Shown piece after piece: positions 1 through 6,595 of a DNA stretch of 7,023 nucleotides. The notes under the pieces are model-generated. The model had not been told where the DNA came from. It was given only the letters and a program-made list of their open reading frames with translations, and ran no database searches. Position numbers and translations under genes: made by a program. The stretch is from Bacteroidota bacterium. GTDB lineage: Bacteria > Bacteroidota > Ignavibacteria > SZUA-365. The stretch lies in assembly GCA_018224345.1 (NCBI GenBank), contig JAGTUW010000160.1:1-7023 (forward strand), in the 5' to 3' direction. Numbering within the stretch: the stretch's first letter is position 1; each line of letters begins with the position of its first letter.

Positions 1-1
1 G

Positions 2-181
2 GCGGCACAGAATGCCATTCGACACACGACATCCAGACGAAAGGGTGCGGCATATTTTGAACTCGGACTCGCCTATCGCAATCTGGGAAATACCGCGAAA
101 GCGAAAGAGGCCTTTACAAATGCAAAGAAGGATCCGAGTTACGCACGGAATGCTGCGTACGAACTGGACATGCTGAAATAA
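2..181 (+). CDS. TPR-repeat protein, C-terminal fragment
   Basis: The reading frame is open from the window edge to a TAA at 179-181, giving the last 59 residues of a longer protein. Residues AAYFELGLAYRNLGN followed by TAKAKEAFTNAKKDP fit the tetratricopeptide helix pair (small-large-aromatic pattern, G-L-A-Y, A-x-x-x-F, closing D-P). The piece after it, YARNAAYELDML, looks like the start of a capping helix. TPR domains are protein-protein interaction scaffolds, so no specific function can be given from this tail. The gene converges on the minus-strand operon and ends 19 bases before a rho-independent terminator. Whether the missing N-terminus carries a signal peptide, more TPRs or an enzymatic domain cannot be seen. 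Confidence 0.8.
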   Translation, partial: AAQNAIRHTTSRRKGAAYFELGLAYRNLGNTAKAKEAFTNAKKDPSYARNAAYELDMLK

Positions 182-200
182 TTTTTTTTCTTTGTTTCCG

Positions 201-229
201 AAAAAACCCGCTTCAAGCGGGTTTTTTTT
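201..229. terminator. Bidirectional rho-independent terminator
   Basis: A hairpin with stem CCCGCT (207-212) and AGCGGG (216-221), loop TCA, is flanked by A6 on the left (201-206) and T8 on the right (222-229). The A and T tracts can extend the stem. Read from either strand it is a GC-rich stem followed by a T run, so it can end both the plus-strand TPR gene (stop at 181) and the minus-strand operon (stop at 283). A second T8 run (182-189) directly follows the TPR stop codon. Confidence 0.93.
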
Positions 230-282
230 GATCTGTGCATGTACACGTTCAGCCCTCGGTTGCATCCCCGTGCAGGAATTGC

Positions 283-2511
283 TTACAGCACCATTTCAAG
301 CATAAGACGATAACTTCGGATTGCGGCGATGTTCGCAACGACTTCAGTATAATTGTACTGAAACGCGTTATCGACGAACAGGGAAAGGCGAAGCGGCAAA
401 CCGGCGGCGCCTGCTGTCCAGCTCAACCGAAGGTCAGTCACATACATGGCAACACGTTCCTCGGAATTTGGAATGACAATCGTCAATTCCCTGTCGATAT
501 TCTCAATACGTGATATGTGCCGAAAATCCGCGCCGACATTGAAATCTCCATAGCGAAGGTCACCACTGAGATAGAGAAGATGTCGCGGCCGGTATTTCAA
601 CACGCTGCCTGCAAGCATATCTTGTGGGTACATGTACGTGTAACTGGCGGAAAACCGCAACCAGTCACCGAGAGGCCTGCCGTCCAGCGCGAGCTCATAG
701 CCCTGAATACGCGCCTGCGTGATATTGCGAAACTGGATCCGGCCATCCGTGGGATCAATCATCGGTTCGACGAGATTGTCATAATCGTTCCAGAACACCG
801 CCACATCGATGGAAAGTGCGTAAGGGAGAAGCTGTTTGAACCCGAATTCGTAGGAGGTACTGCGCTCCGCTTCAAGTTCCGGATTCGGTTTCGTGATAAG
901 CCCTCCGGCGCTCGCAGTCGCGAAGCGTTCGGCAATGGAAGGACTGCGAAATCCCCAGCCATAGGAGGCGCGAAGTACTCCATATTCCCAAGGCGTATGA
1001 GTGATTCCAACCCGCGGGTTCAGCTGCATATCCGCCGCCAGCGTGTCAATACTGGTAAGGTCAAAACGGGCGCCCGCGGATATATGCCAGACAGAATCCA
1101 GTGATATCTCGTCCTGAACATAGAGGGCACCGGACCATCCTGTCCGCACTCCATACGTACGGGAGTCGACCGCGGTATAATTGGCATCTACTCCAAATGT
1201 CAGGAGGTTGCTGCCCGACAACGCCCCGATTCCTTGCCACTCAAGACCGGTAAACCAGGCAGTGGACTGTGTCTTGTCACTCGGTCGAAAACTGTAGTCC
1301 GAAGTGTCACTCGATGTCTCAAATGAAGTACGATAGGTATTCAATCGTAAAGAGGAAGCAAAACCGGCCCCGTGCGTCTGTCGGTATGTCGTCGTCGCCT
1401 GCGTTTTATGCGAGAGGATGCGCTCGGTCAGGTCGGCACTCAGCGGCGGTTGCAGGGCGTGACGGAGGTCGCGCCAGTGCACCCAATTCCCACGATCGTT
1501 GCTGCTGTGATTGAAGGCGACGGTCAGATTCCTGTCCGCGGAAAAACGGTACCAGGCGCGCCCACTGAGAGTCAAACGCTTGAAATCGTCATTCTGTCGA
1601 TATGACTGATCATTACGCACTCCGGCGGAAAGAAGATAGCTGAGTGGACCGTGCACATTACCGTGCTGCAGATCAATTCCGTTTCGAAAACGGGGACTGT
1701 CCCCCCACCATTTCCATTTTTCATGATAGGGATTATCCCAGAATCCAGAGCTGAGACGAACACGCGTCTGACGACTGCGTGGTTCACGCGTGATGATATT
1801 GATGACACCTCCCAGCGCGCTTGATCCGTATAGAGCAGAGCCCGCGCCTTTCACCACCTCAATTCGTTCGACCGCGTACATCGGAACGACATCGAACTTG
1901 ATTTCTCCGGCATCCCCTGCCAGCACTGATGCTCCGTCAACGAGAAGAAGGACGCGGCTTCCGAGAGCCCGGCTGTACCCGCTTGAGCCGCGGATATTTA
2001 CCTGGTCCTCGGTGATATTGACACCAGAAATTCTCCGCAATGCATTTTCCATGGTCTCAATGCCGCGTGCTTCAATTTCCTCTCCACTCAGGGTTGAGAT
2101 GCTGACTGGAATTTCTTCAAAACTCTGTGCATGCTTTCCTGCCGTGATAATCACCTCGCCGGTAAGAACACTGCTCTCGGCAAGACGGAGATCGAGTCTT
2201 CGTTGCTCGCCAGCGGACAATGTCACCTGGCGATGCACCTTCTCGTAACCGATCATGGAGGCGGTGATCGTATGCCTGCCGGGAGAGATTCGCGAAATAC
2301 TGTACTTGCCGGCATCGTCGGTCGCGCTGCCCAGCACGGTCCCCCGCACAATAATGTTGACTCCAACCAACGGGTTTCCGGACTGATCGCTCACTCGTCC
2401 GGACAGCGTCGCCTGTTGTCCTTGCATATCAACGGGAACACAAAGGATGAGAGCAAGCGCCATCCAGCGTGTGTGATGCAAAGTGTGGCATACGAGTGCA
2501 TGAACATTCAC
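283..2511 (-). CDS. TonB-dependent outer-membrane receptor with carboxypeptidase-regulatory-like N-domain
   Basis: The 742-residue protein has the usual layout of TonB-dependent transporters of the Bacteroidota group. A signal peptide lies within residues 1-32 (hydrophobic MALALILCVPV after HHTRW). A carboxypeptidase-regulatory-like beta domain covers about 34-110 (LSGRVSDQSGNPLVGVNI). A TonB-box-like GEVIITA sits near 118-124. The plug covers about 130-240 (NALRRISGVNI, VNIRGSSGYS, LLLVDGA, RIEVVKGAGSALYGSSALGG, VINIITR), and the beta barrel runs from about 250 to the end. The last residue is Leu, not the more usual terminal Phe. Such proteins use TonB-ExbBD energy to import siderophores, haem, cobalamin or glycans; the sequence does not fix the ligand. 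Being in one operon with a cob(I)alamin adenosyltransferase makes a corrinoid possible (inference). The start used is GTG at 2511, 6 bp after the kinase stop, with no clear Shine-Dalgarno. ATG at 2463 is an alternative, but it would remove the basic n-region of the signal peptide. It is the last gene of the operon, and its stop lies 53 bases from the shared terminator. Confidence 0.93.
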   Translation of the reverse strand: MNVHALVCHTLHHTRWMALALILCVPVDMQGQQATLSGRVSDQSGNPLVGVNIIVRGTVLGSATDDAGKYSISRISPGRHTITASMIGYEKVHRQVTLSAGEQRRLDLRLAESSVLTGEVIITAGKHAQSFEEIPVSISTLSGEEIEARGIETMENALRRISGVNITEDQVNIRGSSGYSRALGSRVLLLVDGASVLAGDAGEIKFDVVPMYAVERIEVVKGAGSALYGSSALGGVINIITREPRSRQTRVRLSSGFWDNPYHEKWKWWGDSPRFRNGIDLQHGNVHGPLSYLLSAGVRNDQSYRQNDDFKRLTLSGRAWYRFSADRNLTVAFNHSSNDRGNWVHWRDLRHALQPPLSADLTERILSHKTQATTTYRQTHGAGFASSLRLNTYRTSFETSSDTSDYSFRPSDKTQSTAWFTGLEWQGIGALSGSNLLTFGVDANYTAVDSRTYGVRTGWSGALYVQDEISLDSVWHISAGARFDLTSIDTLAADMQLNPRVGITHTPWEYGVLRASYGWGFRSPSIAERFATASAGGLITKPNPELEAERSTSYEFGFKQLLPYALSIDVAVFWNDYDNLVEPMIDPTDGRIQFRNITQARIQGYELALDGRPLGDWLRFSASYTYMYPQDMLAGSVLKYRPRHLLYLSGDLRYGDFNVGADFRHISRIENIDRELTIVIPNSEERVAMYVTDLRLSWTAGAAGLPLRLSLFVDNAFQYNYTEVVANIAAIRSYRLMLEMVL

Positions 2512-2517
2512 GGGAAA

Positions 2518-3135
2518 TTATCGCTTGTTGCGTAGCAAATGGTCAATTTGGTACATGACTTCTTCCTGATTCTGCGGGTCATGCACAATATCCATTTTAT
2601 GGGTATCGACTACAAGAAGAGGACCAAGCTTGTAGTTGGAAATCCAATTCTCATAAAGAATACTCAGCTGCTCGAGATACGACGGATCGATGCGTTGCTC
2701 AAACTCCCGCCCCCGCAGTCGGATCTGTCGCTGCAGTGTGGGCACATCGGCACGCAGGTAAATCAGGAGATCGGGAACGCGCACGTAGGGTGTCATGGAC
2801 GCGAACAATGCCTGATAATTCGCGTAATCCCTGTCATCCATACATCCCATGTCGTGAAGATTTCTTGCGAAGATCAGTGCGTCTTCATAAATGGACCGAT
2901 CCTGGACAACACCGGTTTTTACTCTCTCTGTCATTTCGCGGTGCAGCATAAAGCGTCGTGAAAGAAAATACACCTGAAGATGAAATGCCCATCTGGACAT
3001 ATCCCTGTAGAAATCCTGAAGGTAGGGATTATTTTCTACAGATTCGTAATGCGGTACCCAGCCAAACTTTTCATGTAGCAGTGAGGTAAGGGCGGACTTT
3101 CCCGAACCGATATTTCCGGCAATTACGACAAACAT
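2518..3135 (-). CDS. Deoxynucleoside kinase (dNK/dAK-dGK family)
   Basis: This 205-residue cytoplasmic enzyme is expected to phosphorylate deoxynucleosides at the 5' position with ATP (or another NTP), the first step of deoxynucleotide salvage. Visible motifs, in order: P-loop AGNIGSGKS (6-14); ESVENNPYLQDFY (31-43), matching the substrate-side E-x-V-x-x-N-P-Y-L segment; the QDRS segment (78-81), whose DRS is the family signature near the catalytic and phosphate site; PDLLIYL (121-127); and an Arg-rich lid, RQIRLRGREFEQ (136-147). The length is typical of bacterial dNKs. Motifs alone do not settle whether dA, dG, dC or broad specificity applies. The start is well supported: ATG at 3135 is preceded by AGGAG (+ strand 3142-3146) at 6 bases distance. 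Only 3 bp separate it from the upstream adenosyltransferase stop, so the two are co-transcribed and the ribosome site lies inside the end of that gene. Confidence 0.92.
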   Translation of the reverse strand: MFVVIAGNIGSGKSALTSLLHEKFGWVPHYESVENNPYLQDFYRDMSRWAFHLQVYFLSRRFMLHREMTERVKTGVVQDRSIYEDALIFARNLHDMGCMDDRDYANYQALFASMTPYVRVPDLLIYLRADVPTLQRQIRLRGREFEQRIDPSYLEQLSILYENWISNYKLGPLLVVDTHKMDIVHDPQNQEEVMYQIDHLLRNKR

Positions 3136-3138
3136 GCT

Positions 3139-3693
3139 TTACTCCTGCTGCCAGCGAACATCTTCAAACCCATCCACGTAATTTGCGTAGCGGGCGAGAA
3201 CGAAGAGAAAATCCGACAGCCTGTTGATATAGCGGAGATCTGCTTCGTTAATTTCTTCCATTGCGGAAAGGTTGACGATCAGGCGCTCGGCACGTCTTGC
3301 GATTGTGCGACACATGTGCAGACGGGCAGCCGTTTCGCCCCCCCCCGGTATGATGAAATAACGGATAGGCTGCAGTTGCTCTTCCAACATATCGATGCGC
3401 TGCTCGATTCGTGCGACGTATTTTTCGTCGATTCGGGTTATATCGGTGTTTCGAGTCTCCAATGGTGTGGCAAGATCAGCGCCGAAAACAAAAAGTTCAT
3501 TCTGCACGGCAACAATAAGATCGGCGACCTCTGTGGAAGCGGAGACCAGTGCAAAACCAAGAAACGCATTCAATTCATCAATAGTCCCATACGCCTCGAT
3601 GCGTGCGCTGTCCTTTCCGACACGCCGCCCTCCGAACAGCGCTGTTTTTCCCTGATCTCCGGTTTTCGTATAGATTTTCACAATGTCCCGCAT
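3139..3693 (-). CDS. pduO: PduO-type cob(I)alamin (corrinoid) adenosyltransferase
   Basis: The 184-residue protein transfers the adenosyl group of ATP to cob(I)alamin or a corrinoid precursor, making the coenzyme used by B12-dependent mutases and class II ribonucleotide reductase. Family hallmarks run end to end. The ATP-binding N-terminus KIYTKTGDQGKTALFGGRRV (6-25) is followed by K27 and YGTIDELNAFLG (35-46), then FIIPGGGETAARLHMCR (113-129). RRAER (133-137) carries the Arg/Glu residues of the active site, and RLSDFLFVLARYAN (158-171) is the conserved C-terminal helix. The protein acts in the cytosol, usually as a trimer. The ATG at 3693 overlaps the preceding stop (TAATG), suggesting translational coupling. 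A GTG at 3681 would give the shorter, more typical N-terminus VKIYTKTGD, so the true start may be four codons later. An uninterrupted G9 tract on the coding strand encodes PGGG. Confidence 0.95.
   Translation of the reverse strand: MRDIVKIYTKTGDQGKTALFGGRRVGKDSARIEAYGTIDELNAFLGFALVSASTEVADLIVAVQNELFVFGADLATPLETRNTDITRIDEKYVARIEQRIDMLEEQLQPIRYFIIPGGGETAARLHMCRTIARRAERLIVNLSAMEEINEADLRYINRLSDFLFVLARYANYVDGFEDVRWQQE
3338..3346 (-). repeat. G9 mononucleotide tract inside adenosyltransferase gene
   Basis: Nine consecutive C on the plus strand (nine G on the coding strand) encode the Pro-Gly-Gly-Gly segment around residue 117 of the adenosyltransferase. The reading frame is intact across it and the protein motif around it is normal, so there is no sign of a frameshift in this copy. 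Tracts of this length are prone to slippage in vivo and to sequencing error. Confidence 0.85.
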
Positions 3694-4613
3694 TATGACG
3701 TTGTTGAATGTATAGCCTGAACAACAATTTCAACGGTCGGAAGTTCCGACCACGTGCTGATGACCGTACCTTCATGCAATAAAAAAACGCGAGGCAGGCT
3801 ACGGTAGAGGGGACGCGCAAAACGGGGTTCGATTGCCGCAACGGGAAAAGCGGCGGCATATTCGAACATAAGCGTAGTGAGATGCTCCGTCCCGTCAATG
3901 ATCAGTCCGACGGTCGATGGCACATCCTGGTGCTGCGCGATCAGGTTCATCTGTTCTACATGCTCACGAATTCCCGGATCTTCGACAGTGAAAAGAAAGA
4001 CAACATGCGTTCCACGGTTGAGATCCTTGCCGTAGAGACCGTCGACCGGCCATGTAGAGAAATGCGCACCGGGTTTCATCTTTGTCACCAGATCATCGAC
4101 AGGCAGCATCGGATGTGCAACAGTAACCCCGACTGACAACACGGTGAGGGCAAGCGTGCCAGCAATTCGGAGGCCCGTCTTTCCGGGGCGATGTGACCAA
4201 AGCACAACTGTTACGAATATAAGAGCAACCAGCATGACCACATCTTCGATGATCACCTGCTCGGGGCCGCGATCGACAAGGTTGCCAAAGCAACCGCAGC
4301 TTTCACCGAGGCCGATCATCATACCGTAGACCGTAATTCCGATAAAAAAGATAAGCAAAGCGATTATTGTGAGCGGAATGATGCGTGGAAAAAGGTTGAG
4401 AATCAGGCCTGTCGCCAACGCTACTTCCAGCGGTATCAACACCCACGCCGCCAGCGTTGCCAATTCAGGAAAGATCCCGTACATGGCGATCTGTTCTGCA
4501 AAGGTGCGTGGATCAAGCGCCTTGAGAAAAGCCGCGAATAAAAAGACCAGACCGACCAGACTTTCGAGCACCCGGGCGGTCACGAAGAGAATACGATTTG
4601 ATGAGAGCCGCAT
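3693..4613 (-). CDS. MauE/DoxX-like membrane protein with C-terminal cysteine-less thioredoxin-like domain
   Basis: With the start chosen here (ATG at 4613) the protein is 306 residues. The N-terminal half holds about four to five hydrophobic segments (near 14-33, 50-73, 78-100, 122-140, 149-166). The pattern is that of the DoxX/MauE fold: LVGLVFLFAAFLKALDP, then FAEQIAMYGIFP, then a GESCGCFGN loop with cysteines 106 and 108. MauE-type proteins take part in thiol-disulfide handling of exported proteins. From about residue 178 a soluble tail follows with thioredoxin-like order: a hydrophobic strand (HVVFLFTVEDP) where the CxxC loop would follow, and SLPRVFLLHEGTVIST resembling the cis-Pro and final strands. 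The cysteine pair is absent, so this domain should not be redox active by itself. The same architecture is known as the BT_3928-like/DoxX group of Bacteroidota (from memory, not searched). An ATG at 4697 would add 28 polar residues and overlap the upstream gene by 50 bases; ATG 4613 leaves a 34-bp gap and puts the first membrane helix near the N-terminus. No Shine-Dalgarno is visible. Confidence 0.78.
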   Translation of the reverse strand: MRLSSNRILFVTARVLESLVGLVFLFAAFLKALDPRTFAEQIAMYGIFPELATLAAWVLIPLEVALATGLILNLFPRIIPLTIIALLIFFIGITVYGMMIGLGESCGCFGNLVDRGPEQVIIEDVVMLVALIFVTVVLWSHRPGKTGLRIAGTLALTVLSVGVTVAHPMLPVDDLVTKMKPGAHFSTWPVDGLYGKDLNRGTHVVFLFTVEDPGIREHVEQMNLIAQHQDVPSTVGLIIDGTEHLTTLMFEYAAAFPVAAIEPRFARPLYRSLPRVFLLHEGTVISTWSELPTVEIVVQAIHSTTS

Positions 4614-4647
4614 GTGATGACGTGTTGTTGTAAAAGAATGAATCAGA

Positions 4648-5433
4648 CTATTCAAGAATGTCCACCAGCAGATTCTCGAGTGCACCGGGAGGATCACCGA
4701 TGATGCGATCCACCTCCTTGCCCCGTTGATAGAGGATCACTGCCGGATAATCATGTCCATGACGTGCGAGTGCGCTCGCGGGCTCATTGCCACCCATCGC
4801 GATACCGATGTAATGCACCTTGAACCGGGAATTATTTGCCTCATTGAACACACGCATCACCTTTGGGACAAGCAGCTTGCAAGTGGCGCACCAGGTCGCA
4901 AACATCACCACGACTTCTGTGTCCCTCGCATATGATTTGAGAACGTTGATCGCGCTCTTCTTCGGCGTATAGTCCCGCATACGCAGCCGGTAATCAGGAC
5001 TGTGCGCCAGAATCATTTCCTGCGAGACATCCCCGACAAGCGTCTGACGCAGAATCATCGTAACCGATTTTCCCTGCACCTTGAACGTTGTTGATCCCCC
5101 TTGCAGGACATAGCTCCCGACATCCTTCCCCCCGGGAATCCCGTTTGTTTTCAAAAACCCACCCTCCTCGATTTCCACGGCGGAAGCTTTGAGTGCGAAG
5201 ACACGTTTTTTGGCAAGATCCACCAGCACTGGAGAAGTGAGCTTCTCCGATGTCAGAATCATGAACGGCTGGTTATTCGTCGGACGGAATACCTGGGCAG
5301 TAACATCAATCGCACCACCGATTTCGACACCGAACTGCGCATTTTCTTCCCAATCCTGCGATTTCGCTGTCGTCACACTCATCAGACCAGGAAACAACAA
5401 GAGCAGAAAATACAGAGAAAGAAATCTATTCAT
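4648..5433 (-). CDS. Secreted thioredoxin-fold protein (WCATCK active site)
   Basis: The protein has 261 residues. A Sec signal peptide occupies about 1-25 (MNRFLSLYFLLLLFPGL, probable cleavage after AKS); no lipobox is present, so a periplasmic product is expected. Residues about 30-155 form a domain I do not recognise, rich in predicted beta strands. From about 160 a thioredoxin domain follows: VVVMFATWCATCKLLVPKVMRVF (175-197) with active-site cysteines 182 and 185, and DYPAVILYQRGKEVDRIIG (228-246) with the cis-proline at 230. The CATC dipeptide lacks the proline of TlpA/ResA-type CxPC sites. The protein probably reduces, oxidises or shuttles disulfides outside the cytoplasm; its partner may be the membrane protein encoded 34 bp downstream. 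The start is ATG 5433, supported by AAGGA (+ strand 5442-5446) 8 bases upstream and by the signal peptide. Starts further upstream would put a non-secretory, low-quality 59-residue extension into the dapD promoter region. It is the first gene of the five-gene minus-strand operon. Confidence 0.88.
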   Translation of the reverse strand: MNRFLSLYFLLLLFPGLMSVTTAKSQDWEENAQFGVEIGGAIDVTAQVFRPTNNQPFMILTSEKLTSPVLVDLAKKRVFALKASAVEIEEGGFLKTNGIPGGKDVGSYVLQGGSTTFKVQGKSVTMILRQTLVGDVSQEMILAHSPDYRLRMRDYTPKKSAINVLKSYARDTEVVVMFATWCATCKLLVPKVMRVFNEANNSRFKVHYIGIAMGGNEPASALARHGHDYPAVILYQRGKEVDRIIGDPPGALENLLVDILE

Positions 5434-5441
5434 TGGAATAA

Positions 5442-5446
5442 TCCTT
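5442..5446 (-). promoter_or_regulatory. Ribosome binding site of the thioredoxin-fold gene
   Basis: AAGGA on the minus strand, 8 bases before ATG 5433. It decides the start in favour of the short form beginning with a signal peptide. Confidence 0.6.
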
Positions 5447-5524
5447 ACTATGAACGTTTGTGACATACTGCACATAACGGTAAACCTCGTCCTAAAAATT
5501 ACGAAATGCGTTGTGCCTGTGCAA

Positions 5525-5568
5525 TGAGGGGAAAAAAACGACACTGTGAGCCCCCTCAGGGAGCGGGG
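5525..5568. repeat. Overlapping GC-rich inverted repeats in the divergent promoter region
   Basis: TGAGGGG (5525-5531) is a perfect 7-base inverted repeat of CCCCTCA (5552-5558). The same right arm, as CCCCCTC (5551-5557), can instead pair with GAG-c-GGGG (5561-5568; one bulged C, loop AGG). The two pairings exclude each other. No T run follows on the plus strand. On the minus strand a T7 run comes about 12 bases after the compact hairpin, too far for a normal terminator. It may be an operator, an RNA switch or chance. Confidence 0.45.
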
Positions 5569-5640
5569 ACATAAAAGATATAAACCCGGGGTTGTGCGCC
5601 GTTGTTCCATGTGTCATATTTCTGTTTTGCAATAATATTC

Positions 5641-5644
5641 GGAG
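5641..5644 (+). promoter_or_regulatory. Ribosome binding site of dapD
   Basis: GGAG followed by a 7-base spacer and ATG at 5652. It selects this ATG over the in-frame TTG at 5592. Confidence 0.65.
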
Positions 5645-5651
5645 TACTCGA

Positions 5652-6479
5652 ATGCTGCACGATGAACTATCCGCCTTGCTCTCAAGGGATCCCGCCGACG
5701 CGCAACGGGAGGAGTTCACCTTACTCGACACGATCTGGAGAGCGATGCGTGAAGGGCATCTACGCGCCGCGGATTGCATTGATGGCAAATGGATAGCAAA
5801 TACACAGGTGAAACGAGTCATACTCTGGGCCTTCCGTGCAGGAGAGTTACGCGATGTTCATGACGACGGTGTATTCAGTTTCACCGATAAACATACCCTC
5901 CCCGTCCAGCGATTTACTGCCGCGAGCGGCAGACGAATCGTTCCGGGAGGAAGTACCGTGCGCGATGCCAGCTATCTTGCACCCGGCGTCATCGTCATGC
6001 CTCCCGCCTATATCAATATCGGTGCCTATATCGATGAAGGAACAATGATCGACAGCCATGCTCTCGTTGGCTCCTGCGCACAGATAGGCAAGCATGTCCA
6101 TCTCAGCGCCGGTGCACAGATCGGTGGGGTTCTCGAACCAGTCGGTGCGATCCCCGTCATCATTGAGGATGATGTCATGGTCGGAGGGAACACCGGAATC
6201 TATGAAGGCTGCATTGTACGACGCCGAACAGTCATCGGCACCGGTGTGATCCTGAATGCTTCCACACCGGTGTACGATCTCGTCAATCAACGTACACTCC
6301 GAGCGACCCCCTCGAACCCGTTGGAGATACCGGAAGGAGCAGTGGTCGTTGCCGGCAGCCGCCCCGCACGCGGTGAGTATGCCGAAGCAGAAGGCCTCCA
6401 TATCTATACACCGGTCATCATCAAATACCGCGATGAGAAGACGGATGCAGCCACCGCCCTCGAAGAAAGTCTCCGCTGA
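5652..6479 (+). CDS. dapD: 2,3,4,5-tetrahydropyridine-2,6-dicarboxylate N-succinyltransferase
   Basis: The enzyme transfers succinyl from succinyl-CoA to tetrahydrodipicolinate in the succinylase branch of diaminopimelate/lysine synthesis, which feeds peptidoglycan and protein. The 275-residue length is almost that of the E. coli enzyme (274). An N-terminal helical domain covers about 1-100 (KWIANTQVKRVILWAFR, 46-62). A left-handed beta-helix of hexapeptide repeats follows: YINIGAYIDEGTMIDSHALVGSCAQIGKHVHLSAGAQIGGVLEPVGAIPVIIEDD, about 120-174, contains the most conserved family block. The likely catalytic acid pair corresponds to D134 (MIDS) and E185 (YEGCIV), by analogy with studied DapD enzymes. 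NASTPVYD (202-209) and the C-terminal strands complete the fold, and the active form is a trimer. The start at ATG 5652 is set by GGAG 7 bases upstream. No other dap gene is in the window, and no lysine riboswitch is recognisable upstream. No clear terminator follows. Confidence 0.96.
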   Translation: MLHDELSALLSRDPADAQREEFTLLDTIWRAMREGHLRAADCIDGKWIANTQVKRVILWAFRAGELRDVHDDGVFSFTDKHTLPVQRFTAASGRRIVPGGSTVRDASYLAPGVIVMPPAYINIGAYIDEGTMIDSHALVGSCAQIGKHVHLSAGAQIGGVLEPVGAIPVIIEDDVMVGGNTGIYEGCIVRRRTVIGTGVILNASTPVYDLVNQRTLRATPSNPLEIPEGAVVVAGSRPARGEYAEAEGLHIYTPVIIKYRDEKTDAATALEESLR

Positions 6480-6547
6480 CCTTGCGTTTTTCGAGTATTG
6501 TTTTGATATTGTAAATTCATCAATATATGCGTAACTTTTCTATTCGC

Positions 6548-6595
6548 CATTGATGCATGGGCTATATCGGTTAGGTACCCGCCCTCCCATCAATG
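6548..6595. repeat. Interrupted inverted repeat upstream of the repeat-protein gene
   Basis: CATTGATG (6548-6555) pairs perfectly with CATCAATG (6588-6595). After a 3x3 internal loop, GGGC (6559-6562) pairs with GCCC (6581-6584), closing an 18-base loop that contains the palindrome GGTACC. Twelve base pairs in all. No T run follows, so it is not a classical terminator. It may be a 5'-leader RNA structure or a protein-binding palindrome. Confidence 0.5.

Larger units (their letters stand above)
5434..5651. promoter_or_regulatory. Divergent intergenic promoter region between the redox/cobalamin operon and dapD
   Basis: These 218 bases separate two divergent genes and must hold promoters for both. 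On the plus strand, TATAAA (5579-5584) resembles a -10 element without a good -35. TTGTGC (5592-5597) with CATATT (5615-5620) at 17-bp spacing is an alternative. TATTTCTG (5617-5624) is close to the TAnnTTTG element of Bacteroidota promoters. On the minus strand, TTGCAC and TAATTT with 17-bp spacing (about 5490-5518) is a weak candidate. None is strong enough to name a start site. The GC-rich inverted repeats at 5525-5568 lie in the middle. Confidence 0.4.

Noticed and set aside
517..1104. 195-codon plus-strand open frame opposite the TonB receptor
   Set aside because: It lies wholly antisense to a well-supported receptor gene, and its translation shows no recognisable domain; it is a shadow of the receptor's codon structure.
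4614..4697. N-terminal 28-residue extension of the MauE/DoxX-like protein
   Set aside because: It would overlap the end of the upstream gene by 50 bases and put polar residues before the first membrane helix.
5434..5610. N-terminal extension of the thioredoxin-fold protein (start at 5610)
   Set aside because: The extra 59 residues are unlike a protein domain, would bury the signal peptide and run into the dapD leader; ATG 5433 has its own ribosome site.
5434..5651. Cobalamin or lysine riboswitch upstream of the operon or dapD
   Set aside because: I found no B12-box-like conserved segment and no multi-helix lysine-element layout; only simple inverted repeats are present.
5847..6401. 184-codon minus-strand open frame opposite dapD
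   Set aside because: DapD is certain by its motifs over the same bases. The antisense translation is Asp/Gly/Ile-rich, as expected from hexapeptide repeat codons read backwards.
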